A stretch of 64,000 bases of DNA from Scalindua sp964584595. GTDB lineage: Bacteria > Planctomycetota > Brocadiia > Brocadiales > Scalinduaceae. This document shows, piece after piece, positions 1 through 8,213 of this stretch. Within the stretch, counting starts at the first letter, position 1. Each line of letters starts with the position of its first letter. The notes under the pieces are model-generated. The model was not told where the DNA came from. It was given only the letters and a program-made list of their open reading frames with translations, and did not search any database. The position numbers and the translations under genes are program-made. Where the stretch lies: the NCBI GenBank assembly GCA_964584595.1, contig CAZPAM010000001.1, forward strand, positions 62,001-126,000, read 5' to 3'.

Positions 1-1
1 C

Positions 2-1624
2 CACTTTACTGATAACGAAGTAAACATTGCTCACGAAGCAATCGACAGGCATGCTGATAATGGCGGCAAGAATAAGATAGCCCTGTACTGGGAAGACGAA
101 GACAATACTAAAAAGCAATTTACATTTTCAGACATAAAAAGGCAATCTTCTAAATTAGCCAACGTATTGAGAAACCTGGGTGTAGATAAAGGTGATCGGG
201 TTTTTCTGTTTTTACCAAGGACGTATGAACTTTACATAAGCATTATTGCAATAGCAAAGCTTGGCGCAATCGCCGGGCCCATGTTCTCAGCTTTTGGACC
301 GGAAGCCGTAATGGATCGTCTTCATGACAGTGAAGCAAAAGTACTCATAACCATACCTGAATTGAGCCAGAGAATACATGAGATAAAAGAGGATTTGCCC
401 GCACTCAAACATATCATACTAGTCAATGCGGAAAACAATCTTAAACATGATGAAATCAGTTATGAATCCGAAACAAATAAGGCCTCAGAGTCATTTGACA
501 TAAGATGGGTCGATCCTGAAGATGATCTATTTATTTTATATACATCTGGAACCACCGGAAAACCCAAAGGAGTAACACACGTACACAATGATATGATCTC
601 CCATTATATCACCACGAAGTGGGCTTTAGATTTAAGGGAAGATGATGTATATTGGTGCACAGCAGACCCAGGATGGGTAACTGGAACCGTTTACGGTATA
701 TGGGGACCATGGTTAAACAAAATTTCACAAGTAGTATTTAACGGAAGGTATGATGCGGAGAAATGGTACTCAATTATAGAGAAATACAAGGTGACCGTAT
801 GGTACACAGCACCAACTGCATTGAGGATGCTCATGAAGGCCGGCGACGAGATCATTAAGAAATATGACTTAAGCAGTCTGAGATATATCTGCAGTGTCGG
901 AGAGCCATTGAATCCGGAAGTTATAAGGTGGGGACTGAAGGTTTACAACCTGCCTATTCACGACAACTGGTGGCAGACAGAAACCGGTTCAATAATGATA
1001 GCTAACTACCCTAGTCTGCCAATAAAACCCGGTTCAATGGGTAAACCATTTCCTGGTATCTGTGCAAAGATTATTAATACAAAAGGCAAAGAGGTATCTA
1101 CGGGAAAACAGGGCCTTCTGGGTTTGAAGCGTGGCTGGCCATCAATGTTGAGAAAGGTATGGGCAAACAAAAAGAAGTATAATGAATATTTTAAAATCTC
1201 CGGCTGGTACACCACAGGAGATACGGCTTATGTCGACGATGATGGTTATTTCTGGTTTGTAGGAAGAGCTGATGATGTCATCAACACTGCCGGTCACCGC
1301 GTAGGGCCGTTTGAAGTGGAAAGTGCACTAGTTGAACATAAAGCAGTCGCTGAAGCAGGTGTTATTGGAGTACCTGATACTGAAAGAAGTGAAATAATAA
1401 AGGCATTTATTGTTCTCAATAAGGGATACAAACCTTCGCCGAAACTTAAGAAGGAGATACAAGGGTTTATAAAAGAACGATTAGCTGCTCACGCATACCC
1501 GCGAAAAATAGAATTTACAAAAGATGTTCCTAAAACAAGAAGTGGTAAAATAATGAGGAGATTATTAAAGGCAAGGGAATTAGGACTGCCAACAGGGGAT
1601 TTATCTACATTAGAGGACGAATAG
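2..1624 (+). CDS. acsA: Acetyl-CoA synthetase (AMP-forming), 5' end outside window
   Basis: Activates acetate to acetyl-CoA through acetyl-AMP in the cytoplasm. The reading frame is open from base 2 without a stop, so the start lies upstream; the TTG at 167 is internal. About 540 residues are visible, against about 570 for Bacillus AcsA, so only some 30 are missing. Visible family motifs are the P-loop-like YTSGTTGKPKG near visible residue 180, WWQTETG near 322, the GRADDVI hinge followed by GHRVGPFEVE, and the C-terminal SGKIMRR with the catalytic lysine that is acetylated in this family. The C-terminus (GLPTGDLSTLED) closely resembles Bacillus-type AcsA rather than the longer enterobacterial Acs. 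It converges on the UDP-glucose dehydrogenase gene with a 29-base gap. Confidence 0.95.
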   Translation, partial: HFTDNEVNIAHEAIDRHADNGGKNKIALYWEDEDNTKKQFTFSDIKRQSSKLANVLRNLGVDKGDRVFLFLPRTYELYISIIAIAKLGAIAGPMFSAFGPEAVMDRLHDSEAKVLITIPELSQRIHEIKEDLPALKHIILVNAENNLKHDEISYESETNKASESFDIRWVDPEDDLFILYTSGTTGKPKGVTHVHNDMISHYITTKWALDLREDDVYWCTADPGWVTGTVYGIWGPWLNKISQVVFNGRYDAEKWYSIIEKYKVTVWYTAPTALRMLMKAGDEIIKKYDLSSLRYICSVGEPLNPEVIRWGLKVYNLPIHDNWWQTETGSIMIANYPSLPIKPGSMGKPFPGICAKIINTKGKEVSTGKQGLLGLKRGWPSMLRKVWANKKKYNEYFKISGWYTTGDTAYVDDDGYFWFVGRADDVINTAGHRVGPFEVESALVEHKAVAEAGVIGVPDTERSEIIKAFIVLNKGYKPSPKLKKEIQGFIKERLAAHAYPRKIEFTKDVPKTRSGKIMRRLLKARELGLPTGDLSTLEDE

Positions 1625-1653
1625 AATATCCATTTTCCAGAAAGGCAAACATT

Positions 1654-2952
1654 CTATCTTCCAACACCCATATAGTTAAAGCCGGCTTTTCTCATTTCGT
1701 CCGGCTCATAGATATTTCTGCCGTCTATTATATTAGGGTGTTTCAACAATCTTTTTACATGTTCAAAATCCAGAACCCTGAATTCGTTCCATTCAGTAGC
1801 AACCAATAAAGCATCACAACCCTTAACCGTTGAATAAGGGTCGCTACAGAAAGTAACACCCTTTAATACCCTTTTTGCGTTTATCTTTGCCACAGGATCA
1901 AACGCGCGTATTTTAGCACCTGACTTTCGAAGTTCTCTGATTATGTCAATAGAAGGCGCTTCGCGTATATCATCTGTCTTTGGCTTAAAAGCCAGTCCCC
2001 AGACAGCAACGCTCTTTCCCTTTAATGGTGAAATCAGTTTCTTTATTTTCTGGAAAATCAATTTCCTTTGATCTTCATTTATTGTATTCACAGCAGACAA
2101 CAATTTATCTTTAACTTTATTCTGTTTCATCAATTCCGACAGTGCTTTAACGTCTTTGGGAAAGCACGAACCGCCATAACCCATACCTGCCTGCAAAAAC
2201 CTGGGCCCAATTCTATTATCAAGCCCAACACCCTTTGCAACACTCTTAACGTCAGCACCGACCCTTTCACATAATTGGGCAATTTCATTCATAAATGATA
2301 TCCTTGTGGCCAACATCGCATTACTGGCATATTTAATCATCTCAGCACTCTTTATATCTGTAATAAATACCGGCTTGTCTGCTCTTGCAATACCCCTGTA
2401 TATTGACATCATTATCTTTTCTGCTTTTTCACTGTCTGTACCAATGACTATTCTATCAGGATTAGTAAAATCCTTTACAGCCTCACCCTCACGCAAAAAC
2501 TCAGGATTCGATACTACATCAAACTCACATTTAACTTTCTGATTCTTTCTTACAATTTTCTTTACCAACTCCGCAGTACCCACAGGCACAGTACTTTTAT
2601 TTACAATTAATTTATAAGATTTCATGTTTTTACCAATTTGTGCTGCAACCGATTCAACGGCACAGAGGTCGGCCTCATGGTTTTTCCCGGGAGGAGTACC
2701 AACGGTCACAAAGATCACGTCTGAGTTCTTAATAGTAGTTTTCATGTCACTACTGAAACGCAAACGTTTTCCTTTAACATTTCTTTCGAACATGTCCTTT
2801 AAACCTGGCTCATAAATAGGTATAACACCCCTTTTAAGCTTATTTATTTTGCCTTTATCTATGTCACAACAGGTCACTTCGTTGCCCATATCAGCTAAGC
2901 AAGTCCCTGCAACAAGCCCTACATAACCACAACCCATACAACTAATTTTCAT
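1654..2952 (-). CDS. ugd: UDP-glucose 6-dehydrogenase
   Basis: Oxidises UDP-glucose to UDP-glucuronate with two NAD+, supplying an acidic sugar donor. The 432-residue length is normal. The N-terminal Rossmann motif is GCGYVG (residues 7-12). The catalytic cysteine lies in YGGSCFPKD near residue 262, and the C-terminal UDP-binding domain begins around GLAFKPKTDDIREAPS. It starts at an ATG with the usual MKI opening. It stands apart from the large glycan locus beginning at 16.2 kb, but its product is a plausible substrate for it. A GDP-mannose dehydrogenase is a possible alternative within the superfamily, but the motifs fit UDP-glucose dehydrogenase better. Confidence 0.93.
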   Translation of the reverse strand: MKISCMGCGYVGLVAGTCLADMGNEVTCCDIDKGKINKLKRGVIPIYEPGLKDMFERNVKGKRLRFSSDMKTTIKNSDVIFVTVGTPPGKNHEADLCAVESVAAQIGKNMKSYKLIVNKSTVPVGTAELVKKIVRKNQKVKCEFDVVSNPEFLREGEAVKDFTNPDRIVIGTDSEKAEKIMMSIYRGIARADKPVFITDIKSAEMIKYASNAMLATRISFMNEIAQLCERVGADVKSVAKGVGLDNRIGPRFLQAGMGYGGSCFPKDVKALSELMKQNKVKDKLLSAVNTINEDQRKLIFQKIKKLISPLKGKSVAVWGLAFKPKTDDIREAPSIDIIRELRKSGAKIRAFDPVAKINAKRVLKGVTFCSDPYSTVKGCDALLVATEWNEFRVLDFEHVKRLLKHPNIIDGRNIYEPDEMRKAGFNYMGVGR

Positions 2953-3235
2953 AATACTTTTCCTCTAAAAACCTTGTAATTCTGGCAGTTACCGCTTTCT
3001 TGACGGCTTTTTCAGTATAATCTATTGTAAAGAAATGTACAAGTTTGTGATGGTACTGTTACGCAAATTCATTGTCAACCTATAAATTGGTGAGACGTTG
3101 TGGAAAGAAAGTCTGGCATCTATACTTGTAAAGTATTTCTAAGTTAATGCCATTATTTCTGTTAGGTGTGTTTAATTCAGGTAATATCTGTTGTCTTAAA
3201 AGGAAGCGAGAAGTGAATGTTAGATTTTTGTATTT

Positions 3236-3448
3236 TTATATTTGGTTTGGATATAGGTTTATTTGGTACTTTGACTTATTTATCAACTCTATCTCATCTG
3301 TATATTCTGTTAATAACCTTTCCAATATTCTTTTTCCTTCCCCTTTTACCTTTTCAATCTCTTCATGATTAGCATTTCTATACCATCTAATAAAATTCCT
3401 TTTTTCCATGTCTTTCTGCCATTTTCCTTCTATTTCTTCTCCAGTCAC
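3236..3448 (-). CDS. Small hypothetical protein with strong ribosome binding site
   Basis: A 70-residue charged protein, rich in Glu and Lys, with no recognised family. It begins at GTG, preceded by AAAGGAGA about six bases upstream, one of the better Shine-Dalgarno sequences in the window. The composition (WYRNANHEEIEKVKGEGKR and similar) looks coding and helical, unlike the Phe/Ile-rich ORF on the opposite strand. It lies downstream of dnaA on the same strand with a gap of about 106 bases, and nothing else occupies 2953-3554. It could be a free-standing small protein or the tail of a decayed gene; no function is proposed. Confidence 0.45.
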   Translation of the reverse strand: MTGEEIEGKWQKDMEKRNFIRWYRNANHEEIEKVKGEGKRILERLLTEYTDEIELINKSKYQINLYPNQI

Positions 3449-3554
3449 AAAGAATCTCCTTTTAAGTGGTTTTAGAATTGTTCTATGTTATATCTATTTA
3501 CTAAATATTCAGACCAAGCCACATGAATTTATAAAACTAAAGGTAAAGATTGTA

Positions 3555-4910
3555 TTATTGTTTCTTTATTATTCTTACCAGGTTTTCTGTGTAAGATCTG
3601 AACTCGTCACTACTCTTCATTTTCTCTTTTATCTTATTTATAGCAAAAATAACTGTTGTATGCCGCTTGTTCGCAAAAAACCTTCCAATCTCCTGGTATG
3701 AGGACTCAGTAAGTTCTTTTGTAAGATACATGCAAACTTGACGGGCAAGAGCAACATTCTTTGATTTGTTCCCGGAATGAATGTCATTGCGAGATACGTT
3801 ATAATGCTTAATTACAACGTCCTCTATATCCTTTAGCGTAACACTCTTTCTGTTAATGTGCAGGTCACTCAAGGCATCTGAAGCCAATTGCAAGTCGATC
3901 TTTACCTTATTTAAGTTTGCATATGCCTGTACCGTAGTTATTGCGCTTTCCATTGACCTTACGCTGTCATTAAACTTCTCAGAAATGAATTCCAGAACGT
4001 TATCAGGGATTTTTTTCCGTGTACTCGCAACCTTAGACCGCAAAATCTGCAGTGCGGTGTTGAATCCAGGTTGCTCAATCTTTGCAATCATTCCTGACAT
4101 AAACCTGCTGACAAGGCTCTCTTTAAGCTGATTCATCAATCTGGGATGTGCGTCACTAGCAAACACTATTCTTTTAGACAAACTGTGCAACGTATTGAAG
4201 GTATGTAGGAATTCTTCCTGAACTCCATTCTTGTTAGCAAGGAAATGAACATCATCTACAAGAAATATATCGACACCACGATACTTTTTCCTGAATGACT
4301 CAAGTCTGCCACCCTTCAAAGAATAAACAAACTCATTTGTCCAGTTCTCAGCAGGCATGTAAACAGCACTTATGGCGCTTGATTCAGCTTTCAATCGGTT
4401 CCAGATGCCCTGCAAGAGATGCGTTTTACCTACCCCAATGGAACCATGGACAAATAGTGTATTAAATGCCACAGGCCCGGGCTTTGAAATCTCAAGTGCT
4501 GCGGCATAAGCCAACCGGTTACAACCGCCAACAACATAATTTTCTAACAACAACTGTCTTTTGCTTATAAAATTGTTGCTCTGATTCAATGGTTTTTCAG
4601 ATTTTATAATCTCAGCCATTTTTTTGTGGCTGATTTGAGCATTTGCATTGTCTTCAACAAGAAGATTTATTGAAGGATTTATTCCGGTTTTGTCTTTTAT
4701 AGATTCTTTTATTAGTGGCTCAAAACTGTCACGAATCTTCGTCTGGACAAATTGGTTCGGTACACCTATACTTAAAGATTCATCGTCGAAGGAAATCAGG
4801 CGGGAATTTTTAAACCATAAATTATATTGTCGCGTGCCAATCTTTGTCTCAATTTCAGATAGGGTATTATTCCAGAGATCAGAAGATTCTTTTGTTGTAG
4901 AACGGCTCAT
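3555..4910 (-). CDS. dnaA: Chromosomal replication initiator protein DnaA
   Basis: AAA+ ATPase that binds DnaA boxes and melts the origin. The 451-residue length is typical. Walker A is GSIGVGKT near residue 155, Walker B is FLVDDVHF near 212, and the C-terminal helix-turn-helix domain ends in IGRFFANKRHTTVIFA near 405-420. In that signature the usual GGRDHTT reads ANKRHTT, so the conserved Asp before His-Thr-Thr is replaced by Arg. The start is ATG at 4910; upstream is pyrimidine-rich with no clear Shine-Dalgarno sequence. It is transcribed away from the origin-like region 4911-5709. dnaN and recF are not adjacent. A DnaA paralogue is possible, but the origin-like flank supports the initiator role. 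Confidence 0.93.
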   Translation of the reverse strand: MSRSTTKESSDLWNNTLSEIETKIGTRQYNLWFKNSRLISFDDESLSIGVPNQFVQTKIRDSFEPLIKESIKDKTGINPSINLLVEDNANAQISHKKMAEIIKSEKPLNQSNNFISKRQLLLENYVVGGCNRLAYAAALEISKPGPVAFNTLFVHGSIGVGKTHLLQGIWNRLKAESSAISAVYMPAENWTNEFVYSLKGGRLESFRKKYRGVDIFLVDDVHFLANKNGVQEEFLHTFNTLHSLSKRIVFASDAHPRLMNQLKESLVSRFMSGMIAKIEQPGFNTALQILRSKVASTRKKIPDNVLEFISEKFNDSVRSMESAITTVQAYANLNKVKIDLQLASDALSDLHINRKSVTLKDIEDVVIKHYNVSRNDIHSGNKSKNVALARQVCMYLTKELTESSYQEIGRFFANKRHTTVIFAINKIKEKMKSSDEFRSYTENLVRIIKKQ

Positions 4911-5031
4911 GTAAGGGGAGAAAAAGACAGATCAGAACAAATTTCGAATAAAAAACTGCTTAATGTTTTTAAGGAAAAACTACAAATTAATATTCGACTC
5001 TTGAAGCTTTTTGGTGTTCTTTTAAGTCGGG

Positions 5032-5059
5032 ATATTAGCAAAATAAATATTACTGTCAA
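5032..5059 (-). promoter_or_regulatory. Candidate dnaA promoter
   Basis: On the minus strand there is an exact TTGACA (-35, 5054-5059), a 16-base spacer and TAATAT (-10, 5032-5037; four of six consensus bases). Transcription would begin near 5025, leaving a leader of about 115 bases before the dnaA ATG at 4910. This is pattern matching only in a very AT-rich region. Confidence 0.35.
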
Positions 5060-5344
5060 ATTAAAAAGGCAATGTTTTCTTTTATTTTTTTTGGCATATA
5101 ATCTCAAAATGCATAAGACTTTTGATAGCAATAAGATTGAACTTCAAGACTTGAGAAAAATATTTTATAAAATAATTTATAAAAATATTTTTTCTGAAAT
5201 ACCTTTCACATTATAAATTCATTTTTTACAATTAATGCATCTCCCCATCACCCCCATGATCACAAGTTCATATTTGACATGCTATTACACAGGCAGGGCT
5301 ATTGCCTGAGGTTTGGCCAATCTTTGACTTTACATACTTTCATG

Positions 5345-5376
5345 TTGTGGATAACTTGTGGATAACTTGTGGATTT
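5345..5376 (+). repeat. Tandem DnaA boxes, head to tail at 11-base spacing
   Basis: TTGTGGATAAC occurs at 5345-5355 and again at 5356-5366, followed directly by TTGTGGATTTT from 5367. Each contains TGTGGATAA, the complement of the consensus DnaA box TTATCCACA; the third copy has two changes. The 11-base period puts all boxes on about the same face of the helix. Confidence 0.75.
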
Positions 5377-5709
5377 TCAAAAGACTATTTCTTTCTGTCC
5401 CGATGATTTGTTAAATTCTCAAAATGATGCACTAATCAAGAATCTAGCCATAGAGCAGGGATACTTGCAGTCTTGACTAAAACCGCTTGAACGTTTTCAG
5501 GCAAAAAGTAATAATAATGTGTCTAATAAAACACCTGCTTTCTTCTACACAATATATTCTATTGACACATTTAAATCCTGCTTATTGTGGAAAACCTTTG
5601 TTGCATACAAAAATTATTTTAATCTTATTTTTGCTTTACATATTTAAATAGTTGCTTTACCATTAAATACTAAACAAGTACTTTCCAGACGCATAATTCT
5701 GTTTATCCC

Positions 5710-7293
5710 ATGTCAAAAAATATAGCAAAACCAAAGCGTCAATGTCCTGGTGATGGCTACGAGATTAGCATATCCATTTGTAAAGGCAGACAGAGGGTGC
5801 ATTACCCAAAATGTCCTGTCTGCCACTATAGAACAGAAGCTGTTGATGTATCATCAACATCAGTAGAAGATGATACAGCGAAAGCAAACCTGGGAACCGG
5901 TAATGCAAGGAAGGTTGTACAACTGTCTCCTAACCAGGATAAAGCGGTCAATCTCAAGATATTTAAAAGTTATGACATAAGAGGTGAATATCCAGAACAA
6001 TTAAACGAACATACATCTGAGAAAATAGGAATGGCGGTAGTACAATTCTTAAAAGGCATAAAAGCAGATGTTAAAAATATAGTAGTAGCAAGAGACATCA
6101 GGCTTTCCTCAGAATCTCTAGCCAGGTCATTAATGAAAGGCATAATAAAATCAGGTGTTAATGTCATTGACATAGGAGAAGTATCTACAGATACCACCTA
6201 TTTTGCTGTGGGACATTATAACTACAACGCAGGTATTATGGTTACAGCGTCACACAATCCAGCAAAGTACAATGGATTCAAACTATGCCATGAAAAAGCT
6301 ATGCCGATCAGCTTTGACACGGGTTTATCAACAATATCAGAATTGGCACGTCAGACCAGATTTCCAGCTTCTGAAGAATATGGAAAAATTATAGAAAAAG
6401 ACATACTTAATGATTACAAAAAATATATTCTTAGTTTCGCCAAAAATATCAGACCGTTAAAGATCGTTATCGATGCCGGAAACGGAATGGCGGGAAAAAT
6501 GATTCCAATTATCTTTAATGGCCTGCCGTGCAAAATCGTTCCATTATTCTTCAAACCTGATGGCACATTCCCAAATCACGAGCCAAATCCCTTAGAAAGC
6601 AAGAACTTACGGGATCTACAAAATAAGGTACGTAGGACTAGAAGTAATTTTGGAGTAGCGTTTGATGGCGATGCCGATAGGTGTGTCTTTGTAGACGAAA
6701 ATGGACAGGAAATAGGATGTGACATAATTACTGCCATAATAGCAAAAGAACTTTTGCGACAGGAACATGGAGCTACAATTATATATGATCTAAGGTCCAG
6801 TCGGATACTGCCAGAAGAAATCAAGAAAGCAGGCGGCATACCTTACCGGGAAAGAGTTGGGCATTCTCATATTAAGGCTACAATGAGAGAAAAGAGTGCC
6901 ATTTTCGGCGGTGAGCTCTCCGGACACTACTATTTCAAAGAAAATTGGTTTGCCGACTCAGGAATAATTGCCCTGATAGAAATACTAAATGTTCTTAGCA
7001 GCAGAAATGTTCCAATGTCCAATCTGATCGCACCGCTTAAGAGATACTCTTCAACCGGTGAAATCAATTTTAAGGTTACAGACAAAGACAAAAAGATTGA
7101 ACAGATTGCTGAGCGCTTTAAAGACGGTAAGATTGATTATCTGGATGGTATTACTATTGTGTATAAGGATTGGTGGTTTAATGTAAGAAAGTCTAACACT
7201 GAACCGTTACTCAGATTGAACCTGGAAGGTAATACAGAGCTAATAATGGAACAAAGAAAGAAACAAGTAATAGATATTATTGAGGAAGACTAA
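5710..7293 (+). CDS. Phosphomannomutase/phosphoglucomutase with N-terminal Cys-rich extension
   Basis: Interconverts hexose 6- and 1-phosphates, feeding GDP-mannose and UDP-glucose synthesis. Four alpha-D-phosphohexomutase signatures are present: the phosphoserine loop TASHNP (Ser near residue 181), the metal loop FDGDADR near 318, the sugar loop GGELSGHYYF near 400, and the phosphate site KSNTEPLLR near 494. At 527 residues it is about 70 longer than the usual 455-residue enzyme. The extra N-terminus carries Cys12, Cys24, Cys35 and Cys38 (CPVC), resembling a small zinc ribbon, then a low-complexity linker to about residue 80. It is divergent from dnaA. The substrate (mannose, glucose or glucosamine) cannot be fixed from sequence alone. 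Confidence 0.9.
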   Translation: MSKNIAKPKRQCPGDGYEISISICKGRQRVHYPKCPVCHYRTEAVDVSSTSVEDDTAKANLGTGNARKVVQLSPNQDKAVNLKIFKSYDIRGEYPEQLNEHTSEKIGMAVVQFLKGIKADVKNIVVARDIRLSSESLARSLMKGIIKSGVNVIDIGEVSTDTTYFAVGHYNYNAGIMVTASHNPAKYNGFKLCHEKAMPISFDTGLSTISELARQTRFPASEEYGKIIEKDILNDYKKYILSFAKNIRPLKIVIDAGNGMAGKMIPIIFNGLPCKIVPLFFKPDGTFPNHEPNPLESKNLRDLQNKVRRTRSNFGVAFDGDADRCVFVDENGQEIGCDIITAIIAKELLRQEHGATIIYDLRSSRILPEEIKKAGGIPYRERVGHSHIKATMREKSAIFGGELSGHYYFKENWFADSGIIALIEILNVLSSRNVPMSNLIAPLKRYSSTGEINFKVTDKDKKIEQIAERFKDGKIDYLDGITIVYKDWWFNVRKSNTEPLLRLNLEGNTELIMEQRKKQVIDIIEED

Positions 7294-7316
7294 GGACTTA
7301 TGCACCAATAAGGATT

Positions 7317-8213
7317 TCACGCCCTTGGATGAAACTTCTGGTGAATGGATTTAAGGTATTTCCTGTCTATGTGTGTGTAAATCTGCGTGGTGGAAATATT
7401 AGAGTGCCCAAGCATCTCCTGAACTGAACGCAGATCCGCCCCTCCTTCCAGCAGGTGTGTCGCAAATGAATGCCTTAATGTGTGTGGGGAGATATTTGAT
7501 CGAATCCCTGCCTTAATAGCATACTTTTTCACTATGCTCCAGATGTTTTCACGTCTCAGCTTCTTGCCTGTCCTGGATAAGAACAGCAAAGGCTCATCAG
7601 CTTCTACCTTCACAAGAAGAGGCCGTACCTCCTGCAGGTATCTTCTAATAGATTTCGATGCCTCAGCTCCCATGGGTACAATACGTTGCTTTGAACCCTT
7701 CCCCTGGCACCTGATATAACCATAATCAAAGTTTATCCAGCTGGACTTGATTGACGCAACCTCAGAAACCCTGGCTCCAGTTGCGTACATAAGCTCTAAT
7801 ATCGCCTTATCACGTATCCCAAGCTTATCATTACAGTCCGGCGCCCGTAATATTTCCTCAACAGCTTTATAATGGAGCACTTCCGGCAGATGTTTCTGGA
7901 GCTTGAGCGTATTAACTGATGACATCGGATTGGCAGAAATCTTTCCTTCCATAATCATGTACTTATATAACATCTTTATGGTAACGAGACTTCTAGAGAT
8001 TGAATTCTCCGAAAGTCCTCTCTGTTTCTCCTTTTCTATAAAATTTACTATCATTTTTGCACGTAAGTCTTGAAACCGCCTAATTCCTTCGCCCTGCAAA
8101 TAATTTGAAAAATTACGCAGGTCTCCCTTATACCCCTTTATGGTATTATCCGAAAGGCCACATTCAACGATTAGGTAATTCAGGAATGATTCGGTAAGTG
8201 ATTCATCTATCAT
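7317..8213 (-). CDS. xerD: Tyrosine recombinase XerD
   Basis: Site-specific recombinase that resolves chromosome dimers at dif with XerC. The catalytic residues are visible: Arg in TGARVSEV, Lys in GKGSKQRIVP, HTLRHSFATH, GHSNISTTQIYTH, and the nucleophilic Tyr in IYTH. The C-terminus FHPRA is typical of XerD. I prefer the ATG at 8213, which gives 298 residues, the length of E. coli XerD, and overlaps the glyS stop by 11 bases. The frame could extend to 8252 but would then add 13 unusual residues and a 50-base overlap. Core-gene neighbours and standard length argue against a phage integrase. XerC is the main alternative name. Confidence 0.85.
   Translation of the reverse strand: MIDESLTESFLNYLIVECGLSDNTIKGYKGDLRNFSNYLQGEGIRRFQDLRAKMIVNFIEKEKQRGLSENSISRSLVTIKMLYKYMIMEGKISANPMSSVNTLKLQKHLPEVLHYKAVEEILRAPDCNDKLGIRDKAILELMYATGARVSEVASIKSSWINFDYGYIRCQGKGSKQRIVPMGAEASKSIRRYLQEVRPLLVKVEADEPLLFLSRTGKKLRRENIWSIVKKYAIKAGIRSNISPHTLRHSFATHLLEGGADLRSVQEMLGHSNISTTQIYTHIDRKYLKSIHQKFHPRA

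Larger units (their letters stand above)
4911..5709. other. Putative replication origin region (oriC) between divergent dnaA and phosphomannomutase
   Basis: An 800-base gene-free region. It contains a tandem array of DnaA-box-like 11-mers (5345-5376), a further one-mismatch copy (TTGTGGAAAAC, 5585-5595), and an extremely AT-rich stretch around 5155-5230 that could serve as an unwinding element. Position next to dnaA, box clustering and AT-richness together support an origin, but GC skew was not computed. A short hairpin (AGGCA/TGCCT) lies near 5291-5307. The small ORFs in this interval look like chance frames. Confidence 0.6.

Noticed and set aside
4907..5216. Small ORFs on both strands upstream of dnaA
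   Set aside because: They lie in very AT-rich origin-like DNA, have no ribosome binding site and no protein-like pattern.
5562..5590. Promoter for the phosphomannomutase gene starting at TTGACA (5562-5567)
   Set aside because: No acceptable -10 element lies 16-18 bases downstream; the site falls on a DnaA-box-like sequence instead.
7317..8213. Tyrosine recombinase as integrase of a mobile element
   Set aside because: Length, motifs and core-gene neighbours fit XerD; no attachment repeats or phage genes are nearby.
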